Positions 8,013 to 16,329 of a stretch of 35,095 nucleotides of DNA are shown here, piece by piece; within the stretch, counting starts at the first letter, position 1, and every line of letters begins with the position of its first letter. Below the pieces are notes generated by a model. The model was not told where the DNA came from. It ran no database searches and was given only the letters and a program-made list of their open reading frames with translations. The translations under genes and the position numbers were made by a program. The DNA is from Bacteroidales bacterium (GTDB lineage Bacteria; Bacteroidota; Bacteroidia; Bacteroidales; UBA932). The DNA lies in the NCBI GenBank assembly GCA_017479265.1, contig JAFVCK010000040.1, forward strand, positions 1 through 35,095, given 5' to 3'.

Positions 8013-8774
8013 ATGGGAAGAGCGTTTGAGTTCCGCAAGGAAAGGAAATTGAAGAGATGGGGCCACATGGCCAAAGTCTTCACCAAACTTGGAAAGGAAA
8101 TAACCATAGCTGTCAAGCAGGGCGGTCCCGATGTGACCGGCAACCCCCGTCTGCGCGCACTCATGGCCGAGGCCCGTGCCGAACAGATGCCCAAGGAGAA
8201 TATAGAGCGTGCCATCAAGAAGGCCACCGAGAGCAAGCAGGGTGACTTCAAGGAAGTTGTATTCGAAGGCTACGGTCCTCACGGAATAGCATATCTGGTG
8301 GAGACTGCAACCGACAACAACACCCGCACGGTCGCCAATGTCCGCAGCTACTTCACAAAGTGCGGAGGCACCCTCGGCACCAGCGGCAGCGTCAGCTTCA
8401 TGTTCGACCACAAGTGCGTTTTCCGCATCAAGGAAGACCCCTCCAAGCCCATTGACCTCGAGGAGCTTGAGCTCGAACTCATAGACCTCGGACTTGACGA
8501 GCTGTACGAGCAGGAAGTTGAGGACGAGGACGAGAACGTCAGCAAGGAAATAGTGATTTACGGCGAATATACAGCCTACGGTGCGATACAGAAATTCATC
8601 GAGGAGAACGGCTACGAACTCATCTCCGGAGGTTTCGACAGGATTCCCAACGTGGACCTGAAGATGGTTACCCCCGAGCAGAGGAACACCCTGGAGAAGC
8701 TCACCGCCCTCCTGGAGGATGACGAGGACGTGACCAATGTCTATACGACGCTCGCTCCCGCACCTGAAGAATAA
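8013..8774 (+). CDS. yebC: YebC/PmpR (TACO1) family protein
   Basis: The protein opens with the family pattern 'MGRAFEFRKERKLKRWGHMAKVFTKLGKEI', then 'GGPDVTGNPRLRALMAEARAEQMPKENIERAIKKA', 'EGYGPHGIAYLVETATDNNTRTVANVR' and 'GTLGTSGSVSFMF'. These are the hallmarks of YebC/PmpR/TACO1, and 253 residues is the usual size. Members have been described as DNA-binding regulators, and mitochondrial TACO1 and bacterial relatives have been tied to translation, including of difficult proline-rich stretches; which applies here cannot be seen. The end is rich in acidic residues (about 150-175). It begins 2 bases after the TPR gene and is followed by a strong terminator. Confidence 0.95.
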   Translation: MGRAFEFRKERKLKRWGHMAKVFTKLGKEITIAVKQGGPDVTGNPRLRALMAEARAEQMPKENIERAIKKATESKQGDFKEVVFEGYGPHGIAYLVETATDNNTRTVANVRSYFTKCGGTLGTSGSVSFMFDHKCVFRIKEDPSKPIDLEELELELIDLGLDELYEQEVEDEDENVSKEIVIYGEYTAYGAIQKFIEENGYELISGGFDRIPNVDLKMVTPEQRNTLEKLTALLEDDEDVTNVYTTLAPAPEE

Positions 8775-8802
8775 CCTGAAGTGACAACGAGCCTTGTCAC
8801 AG

Positions 8803-8832
8803 CCGTCCGGCCCCGTGGTCGGACGGTTTTTT
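8803..8832 (+). terminator. Rho-independent terminator after yebC
   Basis: A perfect 7-bp GC-rich stem, CCGTCCG (8803-8809) with CGGACGG (8820-8826) and a 10-nt loop, is followed by six T residues (8827-8832). It separates the TPR-yebC unit from the decarboxylase operon. Confidence 0.92.
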
Positions 8833-8851
8833 CATGCCATGGGGGCAAAAT

Positions 8852-8882
8852 ATTGCAATACGCGATATTTTTGCTATCTTTG
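8852..8882 (+). promoter_or_regulatory. Bacteroidota-type promoter of the methylmalonyl-CoA decarboxylase operon
   Basis: TATCTTTG (8875-8882) is a strong -7 element and ATTG (8852-8855) sits 19 bases upstream as the -33 element. The predicted transcript starts near 8888, about 23 bases before the ATG at 8911. Confidence 0.75.
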
Positions 8883-8910
8883 CGGGTTATAACTTTATAC
8901 CACAACAATA

Positions 8911-10473
8911 ATGAATATCCAGCAGGAGAATATCAAGAAACTTGTTGAAAGAAGGGCCTCGGCCCGCCTCGGCGGTGGAGAAAAGAGGATAGAGGCCCAG
9001 CATGCCAAAGGCAAGAAGACAGCCCGTGAGAGGCTGGCCATGCTTCTGGACGAGGGCAGTTTCGAGGAATTCGACATGTTCGTACAGCACAGGTGCACCA
9101 ATTTCGGCATGGAAAAGCAGCACATAGACGGGGACGGAGTGGTCACCGGCTGCGGCACCATTGACGGAAGGCTCGTATATGTCTTCGCCCAGGATTTCAC
9201 GGTCAGCGGAGGTTCCCTGTCCAAGACCATGTCGGAGAAAATCTGCAAGGTCATGGACATGGCCATGCGCAACGGAGCCCCCTGCATAGGCCTCAACGAC
9301 TCCGGCGGAGCCCGCATACAGGAAGGCATAGACGCTCTGGCGGGATATGCCGAGATATTTGAGCGGAACATTCTCGCCTCAGGCGTAATTCCCCAGATAT
9401 CAGGCATTTTCGGTCCCTGCGCAGGCGGTGCGGTGTACTCCCCCGCCCTTACGGACTTCACCCTCATGGTCAAAAATACTTCCTACATGTTCCTGACCGG
9501 CCCGGCCGTCGTCAAGAGCGTGACCGGAGAGGATGTCAGCCAGGAGGAGCTCGGCGGAGCCGGCGTACATGCCTCCAAGAGCGGAGTGGCGCATTTCGCG
9601 GCTGAAAGCGAGGAGGACGGCATAGCCAAGATAAAGGAACTGCTGTCATTCCTGCCCCAGAACAACAGGGAGGAAGCCCCCCTCAAGCCGACCTCGGACC
9701 CCTACAACAGGGTAGATGCGGCCCTGAACGAAATAATCCCCGACAATCCAAACAAGCCTTACGACATGTACGCCGTAGTGCGCAGCATTGTCGATGACGG
9801 GCATTTCTTCGAGGTACACAAAGAATATGCAAAGAACATAATCGTGGGCTTTGCAAGAATGAACGGACGCAGCGTTGGCGTGGTGGCCAACCAGCCTGCC
9901 ATGCTGGCTGGAGTGCTGGATATCAACGCTTCCCGGAAGGCATCGCGTTTCGTACGCTTCTGCGACGCATTCAACATTCCGCTTGTCACCCTGGTGGACG
10001 TACCGGGCTTCCTTCCCGGCACGCATCAGGAGTACGGAGCCATAATCACCAACGGAGCCAAGCTGCTGTACGCCTACGGCGAGGCCACGGTTCCCAAGGT
10101 CACCGTGACCCTGCGCAAGTCCTACGGCGGAGCCCATATCGTGATGAGCTGCAAGCAGCTTCGCGGAGACATCAACTACGCCTGGCCCTCGGCCAACATA
10201 GCGGTAATGGGAGCGGACGGAGCTGTCAACGTGCTGTATGCCAAGGACATGAAGGCGGCAGCCACCCCTGACGAGGCCAAGGCAATATTCGAGGACAAGA
10301 AGAAGGAGTACGACGACCTCTTCAGCAATCCCTACCAGGCCGCGCAGAAGGGCTACATAGACGATGTCATAGAGCCGGCCAACACCCGTTTCCGCGTAAT
10401 CAGGGCCCTGGAGCAGCTCAGCGCCAAGCGTCAGGACCTTCCCGCCAAGAAACATGACAACCTGCCCCTGTAG
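8911..10473 (+). CDS. mmdA: Methylmalonyl-CoA decarboxylase alpha subunit (carboxyltransferase)
   Basis: The 520-residue protein has the two crotonase-like halves of acyl-CoA carboxyltransferases. The first contains '[11 protein letters not shown]' (129-139) and '[13 protein letters not shown]' (168-180), which form the acyl-CoA pocket and oxyanion site. The second contains '[57 protein letters not shown]' (only fragments of which are diagnostic: [11 protein letters not shown] and [10 protein letters not shown]). The subunit transfers CO2 from methylmalonyl-CoA to biotin, giving propionyl-CoA. A propionyl-CoA carboxylase beta chain would look very similar. The following OadG-type, biotin-carrier and OadB-type genes, with no biotin carboxylase gene present, decide for a Na+-pumping decarboxylase. 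First gene of its operon. Confidence 0.93.
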   Translation: MNIQQENIKKLVERRASARLGGGEKRIEAQHAKGKKTARERLAMLLDEGSFEEFDMFVQHRCTNFGMEKQHIDGDGVVTGCGTIDGRLVYVFAQDFTVSGGSLSKTMSEKICKVMDMAMRNGAPCIGLNDSGGARIQEGIDALAGYAEIFERNILASGVIPQISGIFGPCAGGAVYSPALTDFTLMVKNTSYMFLTGPAVVKSVTGEDVSQEELGGAGVHASKSGVAHFAAESEEDGIAKIKELLSFLPQNNREEAPLKPTSDPYNRVDAALNEIIPDNPNKPYDMYAVVRSIVDDGHFFEVHKEYAKNIIVGFARMNGRSVGVVANQPAMLAGVLDINASRKASRFVRFCDAFNIPLVTLVDVPGFLPGTHQEYGAIITNGAKLLYAYGEATVPKVTVTLRKSYGGAHIVMSCKQLRGDINYAWPSANIAVMGADGAVNVLYAKDMKAAATPDEAKAIFEDKKKEYDDLFSNPYQAAQKGYIDDVIEPANTRFRVIRALEQLSAKRQDLPAKKHDNLPL

Positions 10474-10477
10474 AGCC

Positions 10478-11362
10478 ATGCGCAGAGTCAGATTCATAAT
10501 GACGGCGGCCCTCCTGCTCCTTGGCTTCGGAGCGGGAGCGCAGAACGTGTCCGACCTTGTAATTACGGAGGCGGTCTGCGAGAACACCAGCGGCCCCGTG
10601 GACGGCTACGGAAGGCACAGCAGCTGGATAGAAATCACAAACTCTTCCCAGGGTACGGTGAATTACGCTGGCTGTTTCCTGACCGACGACCCCGCCGTCC
10701 CCAATAAATACATGATACCCAAGGGGGATGCTTCGACCAAGGCAGGACCAAGGCAGACATTCATAATCTGGATGGGCTGCGATGATGCCGAGGGCACATT
10801 CTACTCCTCCATCCCTGTCACGAGGGGCGGCTGCATATACCTTGTCAGCAACGACGGCAAGACCATAATAGATTCAATAGCTGTCCCCGAAGACCTCCCC
10901 GAAGATATGTCCGTAGCCAAAATAGCAAGGGACAACAAAGGGATGCAGTTCATCACCGAAGAGGAGGCGCAGATACCAAGCTTCAAGGTCATCAATGTGG
11001 CCGGAAGCGGAGAGACGGGAGCCCAGAAAGCAGCGAGGACGGACCCCCACGGATGGATTCTCACTCTGACCAGCGTTTCCGTGGTGTTCGGAGCCCTTAT
11101 AGTATTATGGTTCATATTCTCTCTTGTGGGAAGGGTGTTCTCAAGGGAAAAGAAGGCCCCCGCGGCGGCAAAGCCGGACGAGATGACGGCGGCGGCCATA
11201 GCCCTCGCCCTCGATATGGAAGAAGGCGGAGGCACATACGCAGCCATTGCCATGGCCCTGCACCTGTACCTTGGCGAGAGCATTCACGACAAAGAAAGTT
11301 TCATTATTACGATAAAGCCCACGACGGCCAAACACGACAATTTCAGAAAATTACCACGTTGA
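10478..11362 (+). CDS. OadG-type decarboxylase gamma/delta subunit fused to an exported lamin-tail domain
   Basis: The start at ATG 10478, 4 bases after mmdA, gives a signal peptide (MRRVRFIMTAALLLLGFGAGA). An in-frame ATG at 10454 lies within mmdA and spoils the leader. Residues about 25-155 read as a lamin-tail (LTD) beta-sandwich: 'LVITEAVCEN', 'SSWIEITNSSQGTVNYAGCFLTDD', 'GPRQTFIIW', 'GGCIYLVSNDGKTIIDSI'. One membrane span follows (about 193-219), then a cytoplasmic tail with 'TYAAIAMALHLYLGE' and 'ESFIITIK...NFRKLPR', the end typical of Bacteroidales OadG proteins. OadG-type subunits hold the carboxyltransferase and membrane subunits together. The LTD would face the periplasm; its role is unknown. 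Simple OadG proteins are under 100 residues, so the exported domain is the notable part. Confidence 0.82.
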   Translation: MRRVRFIMTAALLLLGFGAGAQNVSDLVITEAVCENTSGPVDGYGRHSSWIEITNSSQGTVNYAGCFLTDDPAVPNKYMIPKGDASTKAGPRQTFIIWMGCDDAEGTFYSSIPVTRGGCIYLVSNDGKTIIDSIAVPEDLPEDMSVAKIARDNKGMQFITEEEAQIPSFKVINVAGSGETGAQKAARTDPHGWILTLTSVSVVFGALIVLWFIFSLVGRVFSREKKAPAAAKPDEMTAAAIALALDMEEGGGTYAAIAMALHLYLGESIHDKESFIITIKPTTAKHDNFRKLPR

Positions 11363-11363
11363 T

Positions 11364-11795
11364 ATGGCACAGTACAGATTCACCATCGCCGGAAAAGAAT
11401 ATAATGTCAGCGTAAACGGCATAGACGGCAATATAGCAAAGGTTAATGTGAACGGAGCGGACTATGAAGTCATGCTCGAAAACACTCCTGCAGCGGCCCC
11501 GGCCCCTGTCAGCGCTCCGGTGAGCGCACCCGCACCCGCGGCGGCACCCGCGGCGGCACCCGCAGCGGCCCCTTCGGGAGCCGCCGTAAAGGTTGTCTCC
11601 CCCATGGAAGGCAAGGTGCTGGAAATCTGCGTCAAGCCGGGAGACAGCGTCAAGAACGGCCAGAAGGTGGTGGTCATAGAGAGCATGAAGATGGAAGTGG
11701 AGATTTCCGCCTCCAAGGACGGCGTAGTATCGGAAATCCTGGTACACAAGGGCGACCAGCTCACCGACGGACAGGCTGTTGTAACGATTGCATAA
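11364..11795 (+). CDS. mmdC: Biotin carboxyl carrier subunit of methylmalonyl-CoA decarboxylase
   Basis: This 143-residue protein has a short N-terminal beta region, an Ala/Pro-rich flexible linker (about 42-72) and a C-terminal biotinyl domain. The biotinylation motif ESMKM places the modified lysine at Lys109, 34 residues from the end, as expected for biotin carriers. It shuttles the carboxyl group from the alpha subunit to the membrane beta subunit, where decarboxylation drives Na+ export. It starts only 1 base after the gamma-subunit gene, and mmdB begins 6 bases after its stop. The linker DNA holds near-perfect GCGGCACCC repeats around 11530-11575, a site where length could vary by slippage. 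Confidence 0.95.
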   Translation: MAQYRFTIAGKEYNVSVNGIDGNIAKVNVNGADYEVMLENTPAAAPAPVSAPVSAPAPAAAPAAAPAAAPSGAAVKVVSPMEGKVLEICVKPGDSVKNGQKVVVIESMKMEVEISASKDGVVSEILVHKGDQLTDGQAVVTIA

Positions 11796-11801
11796 CATTC
11801 T

Positions 11802-12944
11802 ATGAACCAGATATTTGACAGCCTTCAGCAATTCTGGCAGTTCACAGGCTTCGCCAATTGTTCCTGGCAGAACCTGGTGATGATAGCCATAGGCATAGTG
11901 TTCATCACCCTGGCCATAGTCAAGGAATGGGAGCCCCTGCTGCTGGTGCCCATAGGCTTCGGAATGATAGTTGGCAACATACCTATGTTCCCGGGCCTTA
12001 ACATAGGCATATACGAGGACGGCTCGGTAATGAACATACTCTACCAGGGCGTTCGCCAGGGCTGGTATCCCCCTCTCATATTCCTGGGCATAGGCGCAAT
12101 GACGGACTTTTCGGCGCTGATTTCCCAGCCAAGGCTGGTGGTCATAGGCGCTGCGGCCCAGATGGGCATTTTCGGAGCATACCTGCTGGCCCTTGCCGTG
12201 GGATTCGCCCCCAACGAGGCAGGTGCAATAGGCATAATAGGCGGCGCTGACGGCCCTACGGCCATATTCCTCTCTTCCAAGCTGGCTCCGGACCTAATGG
12301 GAGCCATAGCCGTGTCGGCATACTCCTACATGGCCCTCGTACCCGTAATCCAGAGGCCCATAATGCTGCTTCTGACCAGCAAGAAGGAAAGGCTCATACG
12401 CATGGAGAAGCCACGCCAGGTCAGCCAAAGGGAGAAAATCATGTTCCCCATCATAGGCTTCCTGATTACCGCCTTCATAGTCCCTTCAGGACTGCCGCTG
12501 CTGGGCATGCTGTTCTTCGGCAACCTGCTCAAGGAGAGCGGCGTGACAAGAAGGCTCGCCGAGACCGCCCGCGGACCGCTCATCGACGTGGTCACCACCC
12601 TCATTGGTCTCACCGTGGGCGCTTCCACGCAGGCCGACAAGTTCCTCTCGGGCAAGTCAGTGCTGATTTTCGGACTCGGACTGCTGTCCTTCGTGATAGC
12701 CACCGCCTCGGGTGTGCTGTTCGTCAAATTCATGAACCTCTTCCTGAAGGAGGGCAGGAAAATCAATCCCCTCATCGGCAACGCAGGAGTGTCGGCAGTG
12801 CCTGACAGCGCCCGCGTATCGGAGGTGGTAGGACGCGAATCCGACCCCGACAACCACCTGCTGATGAACGCAATGGCCCCGAACGTGGCCGGAGTGATAG
12901 GCTCCGCCGTGGCGGCAGGCATACTTCTGGGATTCCTTGGCTAA
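11802..12944 (+). CDS. mmdB: Na+-transporting methylmalonyl-CoA decarboxylase beta subunit (OadB family)
   Basis: The 380-residue integral membrane protein has about nine to eleven hydrophobic segments. It carries the OadB/MmdB/GcdB signature GGADGPTAIF (148-155 and on), where Asp150 corresponds to the conserved aspartate implicated in Na+ translocation in Klebsiella OadB. Further family blocks are 'GVRQGWYPPLIFLGIGAMTDF', 'IDVVTTLIGLTVGAST', 'NPLIGNAGVSAVPDSARV' and 'NHLLMNAMAPNVAGVIGSAVAAG'. It decarboxylates carboxybiotin and exports Na+. Order alpha, gamma, biotin carrier, beta and tight spacing show one complex. OadB of oxaloacetate decarboxylase is a close relative, but an mmdA-type alpha chain indicates methylmalonyl-CoA. 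Confidence 0.94.
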   Translation: MNQIFDSLQQFWQFTGFANCSWQNLVMIAIGIVFITLAIVKEWEPLLLVPIGFGMIVGNIPMFPGLNIGIYEDGSVMNILYQGVRQGWYPPLIFLGIGAMTDFSALISQPRLVVIGAAAQMGIFGAYLLALAVGFAPNEAGAIGIIGGADGPTAIFLSSKLAPDLMGAIAVSAYSYMALVPVIQRPIMLLLTSKKERLIRMEKPRQVSQREKIMFPIIGFLITAFIVPSGLPLLGMLFFGNLLKESGVTRRLAETARGPLIDVVTTLIGLTVGASTQADKFLSGKSVLIFGLGLLSFVIATASGVLFVKFMNLFLKEGRKINPLIGNAGVSAVPDSARVSEVVGRESDPDNHLLMNAMAPNVAGVIGSAVAAGILLGFLG

Positions 12945-12950
12945 CAAACT

Positions 12951-14261
12951 ATGAAAAAGATAATAGCATCAATCCTCGCCCTGAGCCTGGTCCTTTGCGC
13001 CCCGGCGCAGGAGAAAAAGCGCTCTGGCTGGAGCATAATCCCGCTTCCTACAGTCAGTTACACTTCCGACAACGGCTGGCAGTTCGGAGCGCTCGCCGAG
13101 CTATACTACTACGGTCCGGGCAGGGTAAATTTCCCCAACTACGACCATAAGTTCTATTTCGACATAGGCATATCCACCAAGGGCAACCGCTACGGTTTCG
13201 TTTCCTACGATTCGGAGAAACTGATTCCCGGAATAAGGTTCTCCGCCTCGGTGATGTACCAGAGCCACAAGAGTTATCCCTTCATGGGATTCAACGGAAC
13301 AGCCTCCCCTTTCTACGAAGACAAATGCTTCATAGTCAATGAAAAAGGCAAGGATGAAATCTCCGGATACTACCAGTTGAGAAAGGACATGCTCCGCATA
13401 TTCCTGGACTTCAAGGGCGACATAGTCCCCGGACTGAAGTGGGCCGCCGGACTCAATATCTGGGATATCAGGATAAAGGACACCGACTGGAGCGTAAAGG
13501 AAGGCAACCTTCTGCACAGGTATATCAATGCGGGAATAATCAAGTCCGAAGAGGCCGGCGGAGGCTTCCATATAGATTTCAAGGGCGGACTGGTCTATGA
13601 TACCCGCGACGAGGAGGCCTCCACCAAGAAGGGAATATGGTCCGAAGCCTTCTTCTACGGCGCCCCCGATTTTGTACAGAAGCGCAACAGCTACCTCAAC
13701 CTCGCCGTTCACTTCAGGCACTACGTTCCCCTGGTGAAGGAAAAGCTCACCTTCGCATACCATCTCGCATATCAGGGCACGGTGCTCGGAGACATGCCTT
13801 ACTACCTGATGTTCAACATAATGCCCCTGCAGCTGCGCCAGCTGGACATAGATGGACTGGGCAGCTACACCACCCTGCGAGGCACACTGTACAACCGCAT
13901 AGTCGGACGCGGATATGCCTGGAGCAACATGGAACTCAGGTGGTTCATCACGGAATTCAAGCTGCTGGGCATCAACTGGGGCCTTGCGGCCCATCCCCTT
14001 TTCGACATGGGCATGGCGGTACAGCCTTACAGGCTCAAGGAAATTGTCGCAGCGGCGCAGGACCCCCTGTATGCCGACATCTACAGCAAGGAAGGCTGGA
14101 AGTACAAGGACGGATACGCCGACAAACTGCACTGCTGCTACGGATTCGGACTCAAGCTGGCCGTCGACTACAACTTCGTTGTGTCCGCCGAATGGGCGAA
14201 ACCAGTGCTCAAACAGGACGGGCCATACGCAATAAGCATCAGTGTAGGCTATATCTTCTAA
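12951..14261 (+). CDS. BamA/TamA-family (Omp85-like) outer-membrane barrel protein
   Basis: A signal peptide (MKKIIASILALSLVLCAPA) leads a 436-residue beta-rich protein without POTRA repeats. Alternating strands such as 'YGFVSYDSEKLIPGIRFSASVMYQSHKSY', 'FKGGLVYDTRDEEASTKKGIWSEAFFYG', 'YTTLRGTLYNRIVGRGYAWSNMELRW' and a final 'AISISVGYIF' ending in Phe are typical of outer-membrane barrels. 'YTTLRG' matches the position of the Omp85 (V/L)RGF-type element. Bacteroidota have many short BamA/TamA-family proteins of unknown role. It starts 6 bases after mmdB and so is probably read through from the decarboxylase promoter; no functional link to Na+ pumping is visible. Family moderately sure, function unknown. 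Confidence 0.75.
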   Translation: MKKIIASILALSLVLCAPAQEKKRSGWSIIPLPTVSYTSDNGWQFGALAELYYYGPGRVNFPNYDHKFYFDIGISTKGNRYGFVSYDSEKLIPGIRFSASVMYQSHKSYPFMGFNGTASPFYEDKCFIVNEKGKDEISGYYQLRKDMLRIFLDFKGDIVPGLKWAAGLNIWDIRIKDTDWSVKEGNLLHRYINAGIIKSEEAGGGFHIDFKGGLVYDTRDEEASTKKGIWSEAFFYGAPDFVQKRNSYLNLAVHFRHYVPLVKEKLTFAYHLAYQGTVLGDMPYYLMFNIMPLQLRQLDIDGLGSYTTLRGTLYNRIVGRGYAWSNMELRWFITEFKLLGINWGLAAHPLFDMGMAVQPYRLKEIVAAAQDPLYADIYSKEGWKYKDGYADKLHCCYGFGLKLAVDYNFVVSAEWAKPVLKQDGPYAISISVGYIF

Positions 14262-14264
14262 ATA

Positions 14265-15419
14265 ATGTCTTGGGAAAACATAAGGAATTACCTCAAGGGG
14301 CTTGTCGATTTCAAGGATGAACTCGACATGGAGGACTCCATAGATAGGATACGCAAGAACATCTGGTTCCGCGGGCCCAACGTATGGATTCTGGCCTTTG
14401 CCATCATCCTGGCTTCGGTGGGCCTGAACGTCAATTCCACCGCCGTCATAATAGGCGCCATGCTCGTTTCCCCTCTCATGGGGCCTATCATAGGCATAGG
14501 ACTTTCGCTCGGAATCGGAGACCTCAAGCTGCTGCGGGACGCAGCTTACAACCTCCTTGTAATGGTGGTGATAAGTCTCATTGCCTCAACTATTTACTTC
14601 CTTATATCTCCTCTGGACCTCATCAATTCCTCGGAACTTGCAGCAAGGACCAGCCCCACGATTTACGACGTAATCATCGCCCTTTTCGGCGGTCTGGCCG
14701 GTATTCTGGAGACAAGCCGCAAGGACAGGGGCACGGTGCTCTCGGGAGTGGCAATCGCAACCGCCCTCATGCCTCCTCTTTGCACGGCCGGCTACGGTCT
14801 TTCCAATGGCAACTGGCATTATTTCTTCGGAGCGTCCTACCTGTTCATAATCAACGGAGTATTCATTATCCTGGCGACCTTCGCCATGGTCAAATACCTC
14901 AAGTATCCGGTGGTGGAGAGTTATAAGCGCGACAGCAAAAGGCTTACGGTAACCACCCTGCTCCTCCTGATTTTCATAGTCCCGAGCATAATCAGCGCCG
15001 TTTCTCTTGTCAACGAGAACAATTTCAAGCGCAGCGTCAACAGTTTCATAGAGGCCAACAAGTCCTACAGGGGCGGATACATATACGACTACAAGATTGA
15101 AGGCCAGGATGTTACGATATTCGTAGCCGGAGACCCCCTTTCCGATGATGAAACCATACTGTTCAAGGCTTCGGCCGAAGCTTTCGGACTGAACCCGGAC
15201 CGCATGGTTATCAAGGAGAACAACTTCGGAACCAAGGCCATTGAAAAGATGGCGGGCGAACTGGCTAAGACCAGGGAAGAAGCAGAAAAAGAACTCCGGA
15301 CCAGGGATGAAATCATATTGATGCTTAAGGAGGAACTGGAGGAGGAAAGGGCTGCAAAGGATGCATCGTCAGACCAGAAAGAGGCGGAAGATGAGCCGGA
15401 AGACAATCAGGAAAGATAA
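14265..15419 (+). CDS. DUF389 (TIGR00341) integral membrane protein
   Basis: After a short cytoplasmic N-terminal part come the conserved DUF389 membrane blocks: 'WILAFAIILASVGLNVNSTAVIIGAMLVSPLMGPIIGIGLSLG', 'ALFGGLAGILETSRKDRGTVLSGVAIATALMPPLCTAGYGL', and a last span near 'VTTLLLLIFIVPSIISAVSL' (only short cores of these are diagnostic: GAMLVSPLMGP, GVAIATALMPPLCT). About six spans are visible between residues 33 and 243. A soluble C-terminal domain follows and ends in a Glu/Lys-rich coiled coil (about 320-384). The substrate of the family is unknown. It lies 3 bases after the barrel gene and its 3' end overlaps the next gene by 29 bases, so it is an operon member. Confidence 0.9.
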   Translation: MSWENIRNYLKGLVDFKDELDMEDSIDRIRKNIWFRGPNVWILAFAIILASVGLNVNSTAVIIGAMLVSPLMGPIIGIGLSLGIGDLKLLRDAAYNLLVMVVISLIASTIYFLISPLDLINSSELAARTSPTIYDVIIALFGGLAGILETSRKDRGTVLSGVAIATALMPPLCTAGYGLSNGNWHYFFGASYLFIINGVFIILATFAMVKYLKYPVVESYKRDSKRLTVTTLLLLIFIVPSIISAVSLVNENNFKRSVNSFIEANKSYRGGYIYDYKIEGQDVTIFVAGDPLSDDETILFKASAEAFGLNPDRMVIKENNFGTKAIEKMAGELAKTREEAEKELRTRDEIILMLKEELEEERAAKDASSDQKEAEDEPEDNQER

Positions 15420-16215
15420 ATTGGTGATAATGGACGGCAGCATGGCCGGAATGCTGCTGAGGTACGGCCTTCACGATGACGAAAGGGCCCTGTGGGAATC
15501 TCCCGACACCGTTCTGGAAATATACAGGGAATATATACAAGCAGGGGCGGATGCAATATCCACCTTCACCATGAATGCCAACCGCATAGGGCTGAGGCCG
15601 CTCGGCCTGGAGGAAAAGGCATACGAGACGGCTCTTCTAGGCACACAGCTGGCCCGCAAGGCTTCAGAAGGCAGGGTCCTGGTGGGAGGCAATGTCGGAC
15701 AGCTGAAAGTCAAGTATCTTAGAAAGGGCAGCATAATCGCGCTTTACAAAGAACAGATACGGGGGCTGTGGGAAGGCGGAGCGGACTTTATCCACATCCG
15801 TTCTTTCACGCGCTCCTCCATGGTCAAGGACGTGCTTCTGGCCATTGACAAACTGGGCTGCGACCTGCCCGTCATGGTGACCATGCATGTGCAGGAGCCG
15901 GAAGAAGTACGACGCATGGAGCAGTTCTTTGCCGCCATCCCGGACAGGCCCTACATGGCCCTCGGGATATGCGGATGCTGCGGGCGCGGCGGCACCGACA
16001 TCTGCCGCAAGATGAAATCCCTGACGGACAAGCCCATAGCCTTCTGCCGCGACATAGAAAAAGACGAGCGGACAGCGCTGCAGCATGACAGGGGGCAGGT
16101 ACTGGCTGTTACCATGAGGCCGTCCATCTATGAAGGTCTGGTGGACTATGTCGGAGGCAACATAGGAGGAAGTCCCGAAGGAATCTGCGGGCTCAAAACT
16201 GTTTCAAGCGAATAA
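15391..16215 (+). CDS. Homocysteine S-methyltransferase-like protein lacking most of the zinc site
   Basis: The start ATG 15391 overlaps the DUF389 gene and retains the first beta strand (KLVIMDGSMAG); ATG 15430 would remove it. The 274-residue TIM-barrel protein follows the S-methyltransferase (PF02574) plan: 'GADAISTFTMNANRIGL' (compare TTNTFGANR), 'REYIQAG', 'LYKEQIRGLWEGGADFIHIRSF' and a C-terminal 'VGGNIGGSPEGI' (254-265). In active enzymes that last block is GGCCGTTPEHI, with two zinc-binding cysteines; here they are Asn257-Ile258. Only the first zinc-cysteine region survives (ICGCC, 193-197). The usual glutamate in 'I/F-E-T/S-F' is Arg137. Methyl transfer by the usual zinc mechanism is therefore unlikely; it may bind another one-carbon or thiol ligand, or act with a different metal arrangement. 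Confidence 0.75.
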   Translation: MSRKTIRKDKLVIMDGSMAGMLLRYGLHDDERALWESPDTVLEIYREYIQAGADAISTFTMNANRIGLRPLGLEEKAYETALLGTQLARKASEGRVLVGGNVGQLKVKYLRKGSIIALYKEQIRGLWEGGADFIHIRSFTRSSMVKDVLLAIDKLGCDLPVMVTMHVQEPEEVRRMEQFFAAIPDRPYMALGICGCCGRGGTDICRKMKSLTDKPIAFCRDIEKDERTALQHDRGQVLAVTMRPSIYEGLVDYVGGNIGGSPEGICGLKTVSSE

Positions 16216-16329
16216 ATGAGAAGAAAATTTTCCTCAGATTCTAAGATTTGGCTTAATAATTCGTGGTTTTTACGCAATTTATTTGTATCTTTGGGAGTTT
16301 ATTGACGATAATCAAATACTTTCAATTAT
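16216..16329 (+). promoter_or_regulatory. Intergenic region with V-ATPase operon promoter
   Basis: TATCTTTG at 16286-16293 matches the Bacteroidota -7 element. At the expected distance upstream there is only GTGG (16263-16266), a weak -33. The leader to the ATG at 16330 would be about 30 bases. No strong terminator for the preceding operon is visible, only a short GAAAATTTTC palindrome near 16223-16232, so some read-through into the ATPase genes is possible. Confidence 0.6.

Noticed and set aside
9646-10587. A long minus-strand frame across mmdA
   Set aside because: It is antisense to a strongly conserved decarboxylase subunit, and its translation shows no family motif.
8911-12944. Propionyl-CoA or acetyl-CoA carboxylase operon
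   Set aside because: No biotin carboxylase gene is present, while OadB- and OadG-type membrane subunits are, so a Na+-pumping decarboxylase is the better call.
13101-14132. A 343-codon minus-strand frame across the barrel protein gene
   Set aside because: The plus-strand frame has a signal peptide, barrel strands and operon spacing; the antisense frame has none.
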